From Ectothiorhodospiraceae bacterium (GTDB lineage Bacteria > Pseudomonadota > Gammaproteobacteria > Nitrococcales > Aquisalimonadaceae), in the NCBI GenBank assembly GCA_003565775.1, contig PXAT01000086.1:1-59245 (forward strand): a stretch of DNA of 59,245 nucleotides, read 5' to 3'. The stretch's first letter is position 1, and each line of letters starts with the position of its first letter. Positions 7,896 to 16,333 of this stretch are shown here, piece by piece. Both the position numbers and the translations under genes were made by a program. Below the pieces are notes generated by a model. The model was given only the letters and a program-made list of their open reading frames with translations. It made no database searches and was not told the origin of the DNA.

Positions 7896-8303
7896 ATGGT
7901 TGATATTGCCACTCCGCAAAGTTACCAGTTACTGATCTGGCTGGATTCCCCCTGCACACTCTGCATCGGCGCTCTGGGGCGACACGCGCTGCACCGGGGG
8001 CTGTACCTGTACACAGGCAGTGCGCGCCGGCACATGCAGGCGCGCCTGCAACGGCACCTGCGGCGGGACAAACCCCTGCGCTGGCATATCGATTATGTGC
8101 TGAGCGCTGCGCCGGCGCGAATCATCGATATTGCGGTGTCGCACCGGCCGGAATGCGAACTCTGTCAGGCAGTGGACGGGCGGATTCCGGTGCCGGGTCT
8201 GGGCGCCTCGGACTGTCGTGCCGGCTGCGGCAGCCATCTATGCTTTCTCGGTGACGCGCCATGGGCTGCCGGCCTGGCCGCGATCCCTGGGGCCATGCAA
8301 TAA
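7896..8303 (+). CDS. DUF123 / GIY-YIG-like protein
   Basis: 135 aa from ATG 7896. Motifs LYLYTGSARR, MQARLQRHLRR and RWHIDYVLS match the DUF123 family (COG1833), a GIY-YIG-like nuclease-fold domain sometimes attached to endonuclease III. C-terminal cysteines (CELCQ, ASDCRAGCGSHL) are typical of the family. Biochemical function is not established. No clear ribosome site precedes the ATG. The threonine-dehydratase-like gene starts 10 bp after its stop, suggesting one transcript. Confidence 0.7.
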   Translation: MVDIATPQSYQLLIWLDSPCTLCIGALGRHALHRGLYLYTGSARRHMQARLQRHLRRDKPLRWHIDYVLSAAPARIIDIAVSHRPECELCQAVDGRIPVPGLGASDCRAGCGSHLCFLGDAPWAAGLAAIPGAMQ

Positions 8304-8313
8304 CGGGGGACGG

Positions 8314-9264
8314 ATGCTGACACTAGCCGATGTCCGGGCCGCGGCAGAGCGCATCGACGGGCAGCTGCTGCGCACACCGATGATCCCGGACCCGGTGTTG
8401 TCGGCGCGCCTGCAGCGCCCGGTATGGCTCAAGCTGGAATCGCTGCAGACCACCGGTTCGTTCAAGGCCCGCGGCGCGCTGAACTGGACCCTGACTGCCT
8501 CGGATGCGGAACTGCGTCCCGGGCTGGGCGCGGTCTCCGCCGGCAATCATGCGCTGGCCCTGGCCTGGACGGCGCGACAGCGCCAGGTGCCGGTGACCAT
8601 CGTCATGCCGGAGAACGCCAGCCCGCTGAAGGTGCAAGGCAGCCGCGATCTCGGCGCCGAGGTGATTCTGCACGGCGATATCACTCAGGCCTGGGCGCGG
8701 ATGCACGAGCTGATTGCGGAGCACGGGCTGACGCTGGTCCACCCCTACGACAACGAACGCATCATGGCCGGCCAGGGCACCGTCGCGCTGGAGGTGCTGG
8801 AGCAGCAGCCCGAGGTCGACACCATCGTCTGTCCGATCGGTGGCGGGGGTTTGATAGGCGGCATGGGCGTGGCTGGTCGAGCGCTGCGGCCGGAGCTGGC
8901 ACTGCTCGGGGTCGAGCCAGCCGGTGCCGCCAGCATGGCGTACGCCTGGGCACATGGCGGTCCGCAGCAACTGGAACATGTGCGGACCTGGGCAAAGAGT
9001 CTCGGCGCGGCAATTGTCGGTGAAACCACCTACCCCGCCTGTCGTGCCCATACCACCGCGCTGTATCAGGTCCCGGATACGGCGATCCGGGCTGCGGTGA
9101 AGCATCTGCTGCAGGTGAACAAACTGGTGGCGGAACCCGGGGCGGCGGTGGCCACGGCATTGATGAGAGCCATGGATCCGGCAGACGTACCCGGGCGCGG
9201 AGACATCGCGATCGTCGTCACCGGCGGCAACGCCGATCACGAGGAGTTGTGCGGGCCGGCCTGA
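8314..9264 (+). CDS. PLP-dependent serine/threonine dehydratase family protein
   Basis: 316 aa, fold type II PLP enzyme. The Schiff-base lysine is in GSFKARGA (about residue 51), the phosphate-binding glycine loop is GGGGLIGG, and SAGNHALALAW matches the substrate loop. There is no C-terminal ACT domain, so it is the short, catabolic or racemase-like type rather than the feedback-inhibited biosynthetic IlvA. The reaction is probably L-threonine or L-serine deamination to a 2-oxo acid; substrate choice cannot be read reliably. It is convergent with the CIA30 gene, leaving 12 bp between stop codons. Confidence 0.8.
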   Translation: MLTLADVRAAAERIDGQLLRTPMIPDPVLSARLQRPVWLKLESLQTTGSFKARGALNWTLTASDAELRPGLGAVSAGNHALALAWTARQRQVPVTIVMPENASPLKVQGSRDLGAEVILHGDITQAWARMHELIAEHGLTLVHPYDNERIMAGQGTVALEVLEQQPEVDTIVCPIGGGGLIGGMGVAGRALRPELALLGVEPAGAASMAYAWAHGGPQQLEHVRTWAKSLGAAIVGETTYPACRAHTTALYQVPDTAIRAAVKHLLQVNKLVAEPGAAVATALMRAMDPADVPGRGDIAIVVTGGNADHEELCGPA

Positions 9265-9276
9265 CAGCAACGAACA

Positions 9277-9765
9277 TCAGCTGACAGCGGCGAGATCCCG
9301 CCACAACAGACGGAACGGGCCGGGTTCACGACCCGCGGTATACAGGCCGATCCCGCAGACATGGCTGCGATCCATCGGATCCGCCTCCGGCGTCGGCCGA
9401 CCGCGCCAGTGCGCGGCGAAGGCGTCGAACCGCAGATGCAGGGTCTGCCAGCCGCCGGCTGCGGCATGAAAGAGCTGCTGATGCACCGGCACGTCCCTGC
9501 CGTCGCGCGTGACCAGACCGAGCTTGTAGTCACGGCCATCGCCCTGCACGCAGAGCGACAGACCGTCGAAGGCCGACAGGTCGGCGGGCGGGAACATGGC
9601 GCGCACCGAGGCGAAACCGCCGCCATGGGCCAGCGAGACGGTACCGGAGAAAAGAAAGATGCCGGGGCCGGCCGCATGGACCGCGCCGGTCGACTGCCCG
9701 CCCATCACCGGGTCGCCGATCGGGGTCCAGTGCAGGGCGATCGCGTCGTTGTCGACCTGCAGCAT
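9277..9765 (-). CDS. CIA30-family protein linked to sbtA/sbtB
   Basis: 162 aa. Stretches DPVMGGQSTG, FSGTVSLAHGGGFASVR, FDGLSLCVQGDGRDYKL and LRFDAF match the CIA30 family (complex I intermediate-associated protein 30), a galectin/CBM11-like beta-sandwich. The gene starts 2 bp after the sbtB stop, so it is the third cistron of the bicarbonate-uptake operon. No signal peptide or membrane helix is seen. Bacterial CIA30 proteins have no agreed function; a chaperone or assembly role for a membrane complex would fit the neighbours, but that is inference. Confidence 0.7.
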   Translation of the reverse strand: MLQVDNDAIALHWTPIGDPVMGGQSTGAVHAAGPGIFLFSGTVSLAHGGGFASVRAMFPPADLSAFDGLSLCVQGDGRDYKLGLVTRDGRDVPVHQQLFHAAAGGWQTLHLRFDAFAAHWRGRPTPEADPMDRSHVCGIGLYTAGREPGPFRLLWRDLAAVS

Positions 9766-9767
9766 GC

Positions 9768-10058
9768 TCAGTTCTTGAGCAGAACGGGGGTCATCAGCAG
9801 CAGCAGCCCGAAGTCCGCCTGATACTCTTCCTTGAACCGGGCACAGATGGTCTCGCACAGTTCCTGCGAGCCGACCACCTCGATCCGCACGTTGCTGTCC
9901 TGCCGCCACTTGCCGCGTCGTTTGCCGTGCTTGCCCCAGCCGCGGGCGTCGCTCACGGTGTAGCCGGTGGCCCCCAGAGCACGCACCTCCTCGATCATGC
10001 GATCCTCGAGAATCGACTCGCTGACAATGGTCAGCAGATACTTTTGCGGCGATTCCAC
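9768..10058 (-). CDS. sbtB: SbtB-type PII-like regulator of the bicarbonate transporter
   Basis: 96 aa with a PII-like beta-alpha-beta pattern: KYLLTIVSESILEDRMI, then ALGATGYTVSDARGWGKHG at the base of the T-loop, and SNVRIEVVG after it. SbtB proteins are trimeric PII-like sensors of adenine nucleotides that bind the SbtA transporter and control its activity. The T-loop here is short and very basic (KHGKRRGKWRQ). The C-terminal CGPxGC redox loop of many cyanobacterial SbtB proteins is absent. It starts 2 bp after the sbtA stop codon, which is the strongest support for the call. Confidence 0.8.
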   Translation of the reverse strand: MESPQKYLLTIVSESILEDRMIEEVRALGATGYTVSDARGWGKHGKRRGKWRQDSNVRIEVVGSQELCETICARFKEEYQADFGLLLLMTPVLLKN

Positions 10059-10060
10059 GC

Positions 10061-11008
10061 TCAGCCTCCCATCGAATACAAGGTTTCGGCCATCCAGAAG
10101 TACAACGGCACCCCGACAAAGATATTGAACGGGAATGTCACACCCAACGAGGCCCCGATGGAAAGTACAGGGTTAGCGTCCGGCACCGCAATACGCATGG
10201 CCGCCGGTGCCGCGATGTACGAGGCACTGGCATACAGGGTTGCCAGCAATAGCGTACCACCCAGCGACATGCCGAGCCCCCAGCCCAGGAGAATACCGAG
10301 CGTGGCCGAGAAGATCGGCATGGCAATGGCGAAGCCGATCAGGAACTTGCCGTAGTCACGCAGATCCGTGATCTTGCTCGCTGCGACCAGCCCCATCTCC
10401 AGCAGGAAGAAGGCCAGCAGCCCCTTGAACAGGTCGAAGAACAGCGGCTCCAGCGGGCCGATGTGATCGGGCCCCGCTGCATAACCGATGACCAGACCGC
10501 CGATCAGCAAGAAGATGCTCTTGCCGAAGAAGATCTCGCCCAGGGTCTTGCCCCAGCGCGTCTTCCCCGCCATGCCGAGGCGGGCCAGCAGAATGCCGAT
10601 GACCAGCGCCGGGATCTCCAGCAGCACCAGGAACACCACCATGTGGCCTTCGTAATCCAGCCCGGCCTGAGCCAGGAAGGCGACCGCCACCGAAAAGGTG
10701 ACCACGCTGACCGACCCGTAGTGCGCGGCCAGCGAGGCCGCGTCCGAGCGGGGGAAGCTCCCGAGAAAGCGCAGCACCGGAAAACACACCAGCGGGATCA
10801 GGCAGCCCACCGCCAGGACGGCGAGGCCCGGCAGGATCAGGGGCAACAGCTCGCTCTCCGCGAGCTTCACGCCACCGGCAATGCCGATCGCCAGCAGCAG
10901 GTAGACCGACAGGGCATCGTAGATCGAGGTGGGGATCTTCAGATCCGACTTGGCCAGACCGGCAATCACCCCGAGCAGAAAGAACAGCACAACCGGTTCA
11001 AACGCCAT
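10061..11008 (-). CDS. sbtA: SbtA-type sodium-dependent bicarbonate transporter
   Basis: 315 aa with about ten hydrophobic segments in two inverted halves, a common SbtA layout. Recognisable stretches are GVIAGLAKSDLKIP, YLLLAIGIAGGVKL, AAHYGSVSVVTF, LLEMGLVAASK and TLYASASYIAAPAAMR. SbtA imports bicarbonate with sodium at the inner membrane. It occupies the place that DAB-type inorganic carbon pumps hold in some other alpha-carboxysome clusters. It is followed directly by sbtB and a CIA30 gene. A CbbR-like palindrome lies about 80 bp upstream, implying control with the cbb genes. Confidence 0.85.
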   Translation of the reverse strand: MAFEPVVLFFLLGVIAGLAKSDLKIPTSIYDALSVYLLLAIGIAGGVKLAESELLPLILPGLAVLAVGCLIPLVCFPVLRFLGSFPRSDAASLAAHYGSVSVVTFSVAVAFLAQAGLDYEGHMVVFLVLLEIPALVIGILLARLGMAGKTRWGKTLGEIFFGKSIFLLIGGLVIGYAAGPDHIGPLEPLFFDLFKGLLAFFLLEMGLVAASKITDLRDYGKFLIGFAIAMPIFSATLGILLGWGLGMSLGGTLLLATLYASASYIAAPAAMRIAVPDANPVLSIGASLGVTFPFNIFVGVPLYFWMAETLYSMGG

Positions 11009-11089
11009 GCTTCCTCCGACCGTCCAGGTCCGCTCTACGTCTGCGGCCGACCCCGCCGGGTCGGACCACGCGAACCGCGGACATCATGT

Positions 11090-11105
11090 ATTAGTTAAAG
11101 CTAAT
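11090..11105 (-). promoter_or_regulatory. LysR-type (CbbR-like) palindrome upstream of sbtA
   Basis: ATTAGTTAAAGCTAAT is an interrupted palindrome with TTA-N8-TAA, the LysR/CbbR half-site pattern. A second, imperfect half-site (CAGCTAATC) follows within 25 bp in an AT-rich patch that stands out in this GC-rich DNA. A similar TTA-N8-TAA lies upstream of cbbL. Confidence 0.45.
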
Positions 11106-11198
11106 AAAGGCTAGATGGTATATCAGCTAATCGTTATTTGCCTGCGTCCATTCGAACACGCGTCGGCAGCGTCGCTGCCGGCAGGCCGCCCGTCGGCA

Positions 11199-11780
11199 TC
11201 AACCATCGTCCGACGGCATCATCGACGAGTGGTGATGCACGATCTTCCAGACGCCGTCGCGGTGCTCGTAGACGAAGGTGTAGCGCGCCGGCACCTCCCG
11301 GGTCTCGTCACCTTCACGGACGCGGAAGGTATAGGTGCCGGCATCGGTCAGCTTGTTGCAGCCGAACTTCACGTTGCGCTGGTCGATACGCCCCACCGGC
11401 TGTTTCTCGAGGAAATGCAGGAAGTAGTCGCGGATTTCCGTCGGACTGGTGCGCGGCACGTTCGAGACCGTCGGCAGCAGCACCGCGTCCTCGGCGTAAC
11501 AGGCGGTGACACGATCCGCATCCCCCGTCTGCAGGGCCGCATTCCAGTGCTCGAACAGTTCCTCCGCCAGGCGCAGCGTTGCCGGTGCGCAGACCACGCA
11601 GGTCTCGTTGGGCGGCGTGTCGATCGGTGCAGCCACATGCGGCACGCCGGTACCGGTGACCGGGTGACGCTGGTCTCGATGTGAGGCGCTGAGGCTCAGC
11701 CGATCGCGGATGTCGGTACTCGCGTCGATGAACTGCGTACCGCTGATCACCGGTCGCCCGGATCCCTGTCGTTGATTCAT
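11199..11780 (-). CDS. Iota-carbonic-anhydrase-like protein (SgcJ/EcaC/CaMKII-association fold)
   Basis: 193 aa from ATG 11780, after GGAGAGGGAAC. Residues about 70-190 form an NTF2/SnoaL-like domain: HWNAALQTGDADRVTACYAED, VSNVPRTSPTEIRDYFLHF, and the C-terminal KIVHHHSSMMP. The HHHSS box is typical of the CaMKII-association-domain proteins that include cyanobacterial-type iota carbonic anhydrases. The first 70 residues are a low-complexity extension without a signal peptide (it includes ETCVVCAP), so the protein is probably cytoplasmic or carboxysome-directed. It lies between cbbR and sbtA, same strand, with repeat copy B just upstream. Catalysis is inferred; related proteins are also annotated only as SgcJ/EcaC oxidoreductase-like. 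Confidence 0.6.
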   Translation of the reverse strand: MNQRQGSGRPVISGTQFIDASTDIRDRLSLSASHRDQRHPVTGTGVPHVAAPIDTPPNETCVVCAPATLRLAEELFEHWNAALQTGDADRVTACYAEDAVLLPTVSNVPRTSPTEIRDYFLHFLEKQPVGRIDQRNVKFGCNKLTDAGTYTFRVREGDETREVPARYTFVYEHRDGVWKIVHHHSSMMPSDDG

Positions 11781-11809
11781 GTTCCCTCTCCGTTTCCAAG
11801 CCTGCTGCC

Positions 11810-12081
11810 AGGGCAGCGCTGACGTATTCCCGCGCCTGCGTTGGTGTCGCATTTTTTCCGGGCCAAGGCGCGCTGCGCAGCGCCGCAGTCATTCTGCGGT
11901 CAAGCAGCGCAACGCAGCAGTCGGGGAAAATGCGGCCCAACCCACAGGGCCCGGCCGGTTTTGCCCCGCGGCGGCGTTGCGCCGCCGGTCCGGTAGCCCC
12001 GCTACCGGACCGGCACCACGCCTTGCCAGATGACCAAAACCGGTCTCGGGCGCAGACGCGGGAATACGTCAGCGCTGCCCT
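11810..12081. repeat. Long inverted-repeat element, copy B (272 bp, full length)
   Basis: The first and last 25 bp are perfect inverted repeats beginning AGGGCAGCGCTGACGTATTC. The left half is module 1: an outer stem (GTCGCATTTTTTCC with GGGGAAAATGCG) enclosing the self-complementary GCGCTGCGCAGCGC and the hairpin CCGCAG-TCATT-CTGCGG. The right half is module 2 with GGTCCGGTAGC / GCTACCGGACC. The right end overlaps the TAG stop of cbbR (12080-12082), and the left end is 30 bp before the start of the next gene, so the element is probably transcribed between them. Confidence 0.85.
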
Positions 12082-13096
12082 ATCCGACCTGCGCCTTGAA
12101 CGCGGCCAGCATGTCGTCGATCTGGGTGCGCAGCCGCGCCTCGTCCTGGATCGCGAAATCCAGAAACGCGCGAGCCACCACCGACAGCACCTTCTTCTTC
12201 GGGTGGACGATGTGCCACTGCCGCAGAATCGGGAAATGCTCCACATCCAGCAGGGCCACGGGGCCCTCCGCCCCTTCGGCACTCAGCGTGTGCAGCGACA
12301 GCACGGCAATGCCGAGTCCGCCGATGACCGCCTGCTTGACGGCCTCGTTACTGCCCAGTTCCATGCGGATCCGGGGCTTGATGCCATGCGCCTCGAACAG
12401 GCGGAGGGTCGCCTCGCGGATGCCCGAGCCCGGCTCGCGCATCAGGAAGGTTTCCTGCTCCAGTTCTTCCAGCGGGATCTGCCGCCGGTGTACCAGCGGA
12501 TGATCACGGCTGGCCATGACCACCAGCGGATTGGGTGCGAACGGATAGATCGCCAGATCCCGCAACCGCTCCGGCACGTGGCCGATGATGTACAGGTCGT
12601 CCTGATTGTCGGCGAGCCGCTCCAGCACGCGATCGAAGTTGCTGACCTCCAGCGCCAGTTCGATCTCCGGATAACGCCGGGCGAACTGGCCCAGCAGACT
12701 GGGCGCGAAATACTGGGCCGTGGTGATCACCGCCAGTTGCAGGCGTCCGCGCTGCAGGCCGTGCATTTCGGCGATCTTCATCTCGAGATTGGTCAGTGCA
12801 CCGAGCATCTCGCGGCAGGTGTCGTACAGCAGCAGTCCCACCTCGGTGGGCAGCGCGCGGCGGCCGACGTGCTCGAACAGCGGCAGCCCCAGCGCCGTGG
12901 ACAGCTTCTTGATCTGGATCGACACCGTCGGCTGGGTGAGATGCAGTTCCTCGGCGGCGCGGGTGAAACTGCCCAGCCGCACGATCGCCTCGAACACCTG
13001 CAACTGCCGCAACGTGGCATGCCGAATCAGGTGTTCCGGCAGCTCCGACTTGAGCATGACCTGCGGCAGGACCGGATCGCTCGGCTGGCTGGTCAC
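12080..13096 (-). CDS. cbbR: CbbR, LysR-type regulator of CO2 fixation genes
   Basis: 338 aa. The N-terminal winged helix-turn-helix (RQLQVFEAIVRLGSFTRAAE, LTQPTVSIQIKKL) is followed by a LysR substrate-binding domain. The GTG at 13096 is preferred because CAGGAGA precedes it at good spacing and it clears the cbbO stop; upstream starts would lie inside cbbO. CbbR proteins bind TTA-N7/8-TAA sites and sense Calvin-cycle metabolites. Here the gene is co-oriented with the whole carboxysome block and ends in the terminal repeat of element B. Likely targets are cbbL and the sbtA group, both of which have matching sites. Confidence 0.85.
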   Translation of the reverse strand: MTSQPSDPVLPQVMLKSELPEHLIRHATLRQLQVFEAIVRLGSFTRAAEELHLTQPTVSIQIKKLSTALGLPLFEHVGRRALPTEVGLLLYDTCREMLGALTNLEMKIAEMHGLQRGRLQLAVITTAQYFAPSLLGQFARRYPEIELALEVSNFDRVLERLADNQDDLYIIGHVPERLRDLAIYPFAPNPLVVMASRDHPLVHRRQIPLEELEQETFLMREPGSGIREATLRLFEAHGIKPRIRMELGSNEAVKQAVIGGLGIAVLSLHTLSAEGAEGPVALLDVEHFPILRQWHIVHPKKKVLSVVARAFLDFAIQDEARLRTQIDDMLAAFKAQVG

Positions 13097-13148
13097 CTGT
13101 GTCTCCTGATCATTGGCATCGCGGCGCCGCCCCGTGTCCCGCCCGTTG

Positions 13149-15470
13149 CTAGCGGGTGAGGCCCGCGTACAGCATGGGCAGCTTTTCCGGGAGACGCTCG
13201 ACGTTATCCAGCACCATGAAGTGCTGTGGCCCGAAGATCCGCTCGACGTATTCATCGGCGTAAGGGTCAAGGCTCATGCAGAAGGTGTAGACCCCGTTCT
13301 TCGACACCTCCTCCACGGCACGCTTGGCGTCCTGCCGCAGATACTGCGGATCGCGGACATCGGTGTCCGACGGCTCGCCATCGGTGATCACCAGCAACAG
13401 CTTCTTCTGCGTGCCCTGCCGGCGCAGCATCTCGCCGCCATGCCGGATGGCCGCGCCCATGCGCGTGGACAACTGCCCTTCCATGCCGGCCAGACGCGCC
13501 CTGGCGAAATCGTCGTAGGGCGCGTCGAAATCCTTGAAGCGGAAATACTCGACGTCATGCCGACCGTCCGACGAGAAACCGTGAATCGCGAACGGGTCAC
13601 CGATCCGGTCGATGGCCCCGGCCAGCAGGGCCGCCGCTTCGCGTGCCAGACCCACCACGGTGCTGTCGGTACCACGCACCAGCTCATTGGTGGACTCGGA
13701 CAGATCCAGCAGGACCAGCACCGAGAGATCGCGCACCTTGCGAATCGAGCGCATGTAGACCCGCTCGTCCGGCTGGCGCTTCATGCGCAGATCCACCTGC
13801 GCCTCGACCAGCGCATTGAGGTCGAACTCGTCCCCGTCCGGCCGCTTGCGCTGGCGCTGCACGCCCTGCGGCTGCATGGCCTCGATCAGGAACTTGAGGC
13901 GCTGGATGATCGGACGGTGCTTCTTGGTCAGCGCGTCGATGATCTCCAGTTCACCGAGCGGCGGACGGCGCTCCAGCACCGTGACCCAGTGCGGACGCTC
14001 GAGCTGCATCTGGTAGTCCCACTCGGGATAGTGATACGGCAGGGACAGCGGCTCGCGGCCTTCCTGCTCGTTGAGACTGACGTCCTCGGAATCGCGGAAG
14101 AACTCGGTGGACAGCACCCAGATTTCCTCGGCATCGTCGCCGGCGCCGGGGACGTCCAGGGCATTGACCATTTCCATTATGTTGACGTCACGGCGTTCCT
14201 GGGGACCCTTGGAGCCGGCCACCAGCTCCGCATCCTCGTCCTCGCGCCCGAACTCCCACATGTAGCGGTTATCGTCGCGGTAACGCACGTCCGGCATGAC
14301 GTTGCGCGGATTGATGTGGCTCTGCCACGGGAAATGCGGCGCCAGTTCGGCCGCCATCTGGCGACTGAAGCCGGGTTCCTCCAGATCATCGAGGCGGTCG
14401 TTGAACAGTTCACGGACGACGTTGACGAAATGGTCGGTGTCCCGGTAGTCCGGATCGAGCAGTGCCCGGGCGGTACGCGCAAACAGCGCCGGCGCCTCTT
14501 CGCCGTCCTCGGGGGTCGCCTGATGCAGCGGACTCCAGATCTGACGCAGGCCCGGGAAGGCCCGGATGGCGAGGGTCTCGACGCGCGCGTCCTCGATCAG
14601 CTCGGTCAGCGCACCGAACAGCGCGAGCGGCGCCTCGTCTTCCTGCATTTCCCGGGTGAAGACCACGTGCGATGCGGCGTGGGCGGCGGCGGCGCGGTAG
14701 ATGTCGAGCCCGGTGAGCCCCGCCTCGTCGTCGTAGGCATCCGGCAGATAAATCGTGAAGCCGTCAATGAAGGGGCGGTAACCCTCGCGGGACTCGTAGT
14801 CGCCGCTGGTCGGGCGCATGAAGAAGTCGCGCGCCCAGAGCGCCCGCAGGTACATGTTGATGCGCCGCTGGACGTTGACGAACAGGGTGCCCCGCCGCTC
14901 CTTCTGGAACACGGATTTCGATTCCGGCGACTCGAGGCTGAAGTATTCCTGCTGCGCCTGCAGATCGGTGCGATGAGCCTGCGCGCCCCACATGGACCAG
15001 CGGCGCAATCCGCCGAGGGTGAGATGCGTCAGCAGTTCGTCCAGGCGTTCGAGCATCGGCCGCACGCCCCGGGGCGCCTGACCCAGCAGATTGTCGACCA
15101 GACCGAGAAAGCCCTGGAAGAGAGCGAGATCGCCGAGCTTGCGAGCCGCCGAGGGACTGACGGAGATGAGCAGCGTGATGACCGCGGCACTGGTCTTGGA
15201 ATACATGCGGATGGCGGTGCCGACCAGCTCGCCGACGGCATCCTCACCCAGCTCGTGGGCCAGGTCCGGTGCCTCCTGAATGAAGGCCACCACCATCTCG
15301 TTACCGCGACCCAGGGAATGCAGGCTGCGCGCGCCTTCCAGGTAATAACGCTTGAGGCCCTGGACGCTGAACGCCCGGGTCGCCTCGTTCCAGCCGCCTT
15401 CCATGACCTCGGCAGCATGCTCGCCGAGGTCATCCAGCAGGTCACGGTAATCATCCAGGGAAATGCTCAT
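13149..15470 (-). CDS. cbbO: CbbO, von Willebrand factor A-domain subunit of RuBisCO activase
   Basis: 773 aa from ATG 15470. The C-terminal 200 residues are a VWA domain with the metal-dependent adhesion site DLSESTN (in LVLLDLSESTNELVRG), followed by LLLVITDGEPSDTDV. The N-terminal two-thirds are the conserved helical CbbO region. CbbO works with the AAA+ ring CbbQ to remove inhibitory sugar phosphates from form I RuBisCO. It lies 31 bp downstream of cbbQ. Length is typical of the family. Confidence 0.9.
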   Translation of the reverse strand: MSISLDDYRDLLDDLGEHAAEVMEGGWNEATRAFSVQGLKRYYLEGARSLHSLGRGNEMVVAFIQEAPDLAHELGEDAVGELVGTAIRMYSKTSAAVITLLISVSPSAARKLGDLALFQGFLGLVDNLLGQAPRGVRPMLERLDELLTHLTLGGLRRWSMWGAQAHRTDLQAQQEYFSLESPESKSVFQKERRGTLFVNVQRRINMYLRALWARDFFMRPTSGDYESREGYRPFIDGFTIYLPDAYDDEAGLTGLDIYRAAAAHAASHVVFTREMQEDEAPLALFGALTELIEDARVETLAIRAFPGLRQIWSPLHQATPEDGEEAPALFARTARALLDPDYRDTDHFVNVVRELFNDRLDDLEEPGFSRQMAAELAPHFPWQSHINPRNVMPDVRYRDDNRYMWEFGREDEDAELVAGSKGPQERRDVNIMEMVNALDVPGAGDDAEEIWVLSTEFFRDSEDVSLNEQEGREPLSLPYHYPEWDYQMQLERPHWVTVLERRPPLGELEIIDALTKKHRPIIQRLKFLIEAMQPQGVQRQRKRPDGDEFDLNALVEAQVDLRMKRQPDERVYMRSIRKVRDLSVLVLLDLSESTNELVRGTDSTVVGLAREAAALLAGAIDRIGDPFAIHGFSSDGRHDVEYFRFKDFDAPYDDFARARLAGMEGQLSTRMGAAIRHGGEMLRRQGTQKKLLLVITDGEPSDTDVRDPQYLRQDAKRAVEEVSKNGVYTFCMSLDPYADEYVERIFGPQHFMVLDNVERLPEKLPMLYAGLTR

Positions 15471-15501
15471 GGCGCTACCGCCCGTGAATCCCGAGCGGGA
15501 C

Positions 15502-16305
15502 TCAGAAGAAAGTGGTGACGGCGGAATCCAGCGCGTCGCGCATGTCCGGGTCATCGGTAATCGGCCGCACCAGCGCCATCCGGCAAGCGCCCAGAGGCTC
15601 CACGTTCTTCGCGATCAGGGACGCCGCATAGACCAGCATGCGCGTGGAAATGCCTTCGTCGAGACCGTGGCCCTTCAGGTTACGGGCGCGCTCGGCGACG
15701 CTGACCAGCTTGCTCGCCACGTCCTCGCTGATGCCGCCTTCGTGAGCGACGATCCGCGCCTCCATATCGTGCTCCGGATAGTCAAAGTCCAGGGCACCGA
15801 AACGCTGTTTGGTGGACTGTTTCAGGTCCTTCATCAGGCTCTGATAGCCGGGATTGTAGGAAATCACCACCTGGAAATCGGGATGGGCCTTCACCATCTC
15901 GCCCTTCTTTTCCAGGGGCAGCACGCGCCGGTTGTCGGTCAGCGGGTGAATGACCACCGTGGTGTCCTGACGGGCCTCGACGACTTCATCCAGATAGCAG
16001 ATGCCGCCATGCCGGGCAGCCAGTGTCAGCGGGCCGTCCTGCCAGACGGTGCCATTGGCGTCGAGCAGGTAGCGACCCACCAGATCGGAGGCGGTCATGT
16101 CCTCGTTGCAGGCCACCGTGATCAGCGGCTTGCGTAGACGCCAGGCCATATGCTCGACAAAGCGGGTCTTGCCGCAACCGGTCGGACCCTTGAGCATCAT
16201 CGGCATGCGTACCGAGTAGGCGGCCTCGTACAGTTCCACCTCGTCACCGACGGCCTGGTAGTAAGGCTCGTCGGTGATCATGTAGTCGCGTAATTCGTCC
16301 TGCAT
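15502..16305 (-). CDS. cbbQ: CbbQ, MoxR-type AAA+ ATPase of RuBisCO activase
   Basis: 267 aa. Walker A is [10 protein letters not shown] (about residues 40-49) and Walker B is ICYLDEV. The insertion [13 protein letters not shown] and the C-terminal helical lid are typical of CbbQ/NirQ/NorQ proteins. With CbbO it forms the activase that remodels RuBisCO; in alpha-carboxysome bacteria CbbQ can associate with the shell. Context next to cbbO and the carboxysome genes makes the RuBisCO role much likelier than the NorQ or NirQ alternatives. Confidence 0.92.
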   Translation of the reverse strand: MQDELRDYMITDEPYYQAVGDEVELYEAAYSVRMPMMLKGPTGCGKTRFVEHMAWRLRKPLITVACNEDMTASDLVGRYLLDANGTVWQDGPLTLAARHGGICYLDEVVEARQDTTVVIHPLTDNRRVLPLEKKGEMVKAHPDFQVVISYNPGYQSLMKDLKQSTKQRFGALDFDYPEHDMEARIVAHEGGISEDVASKLVSVAERARNLKGHGLDEGISTRMLVYAASLIAKNVEPLGACRMALVRPITDDPDMRDALDSAVTTFF

Positions 16306-16333
16306 TCTGTCTGCTCCTGAGAGTGCCCGCCGG

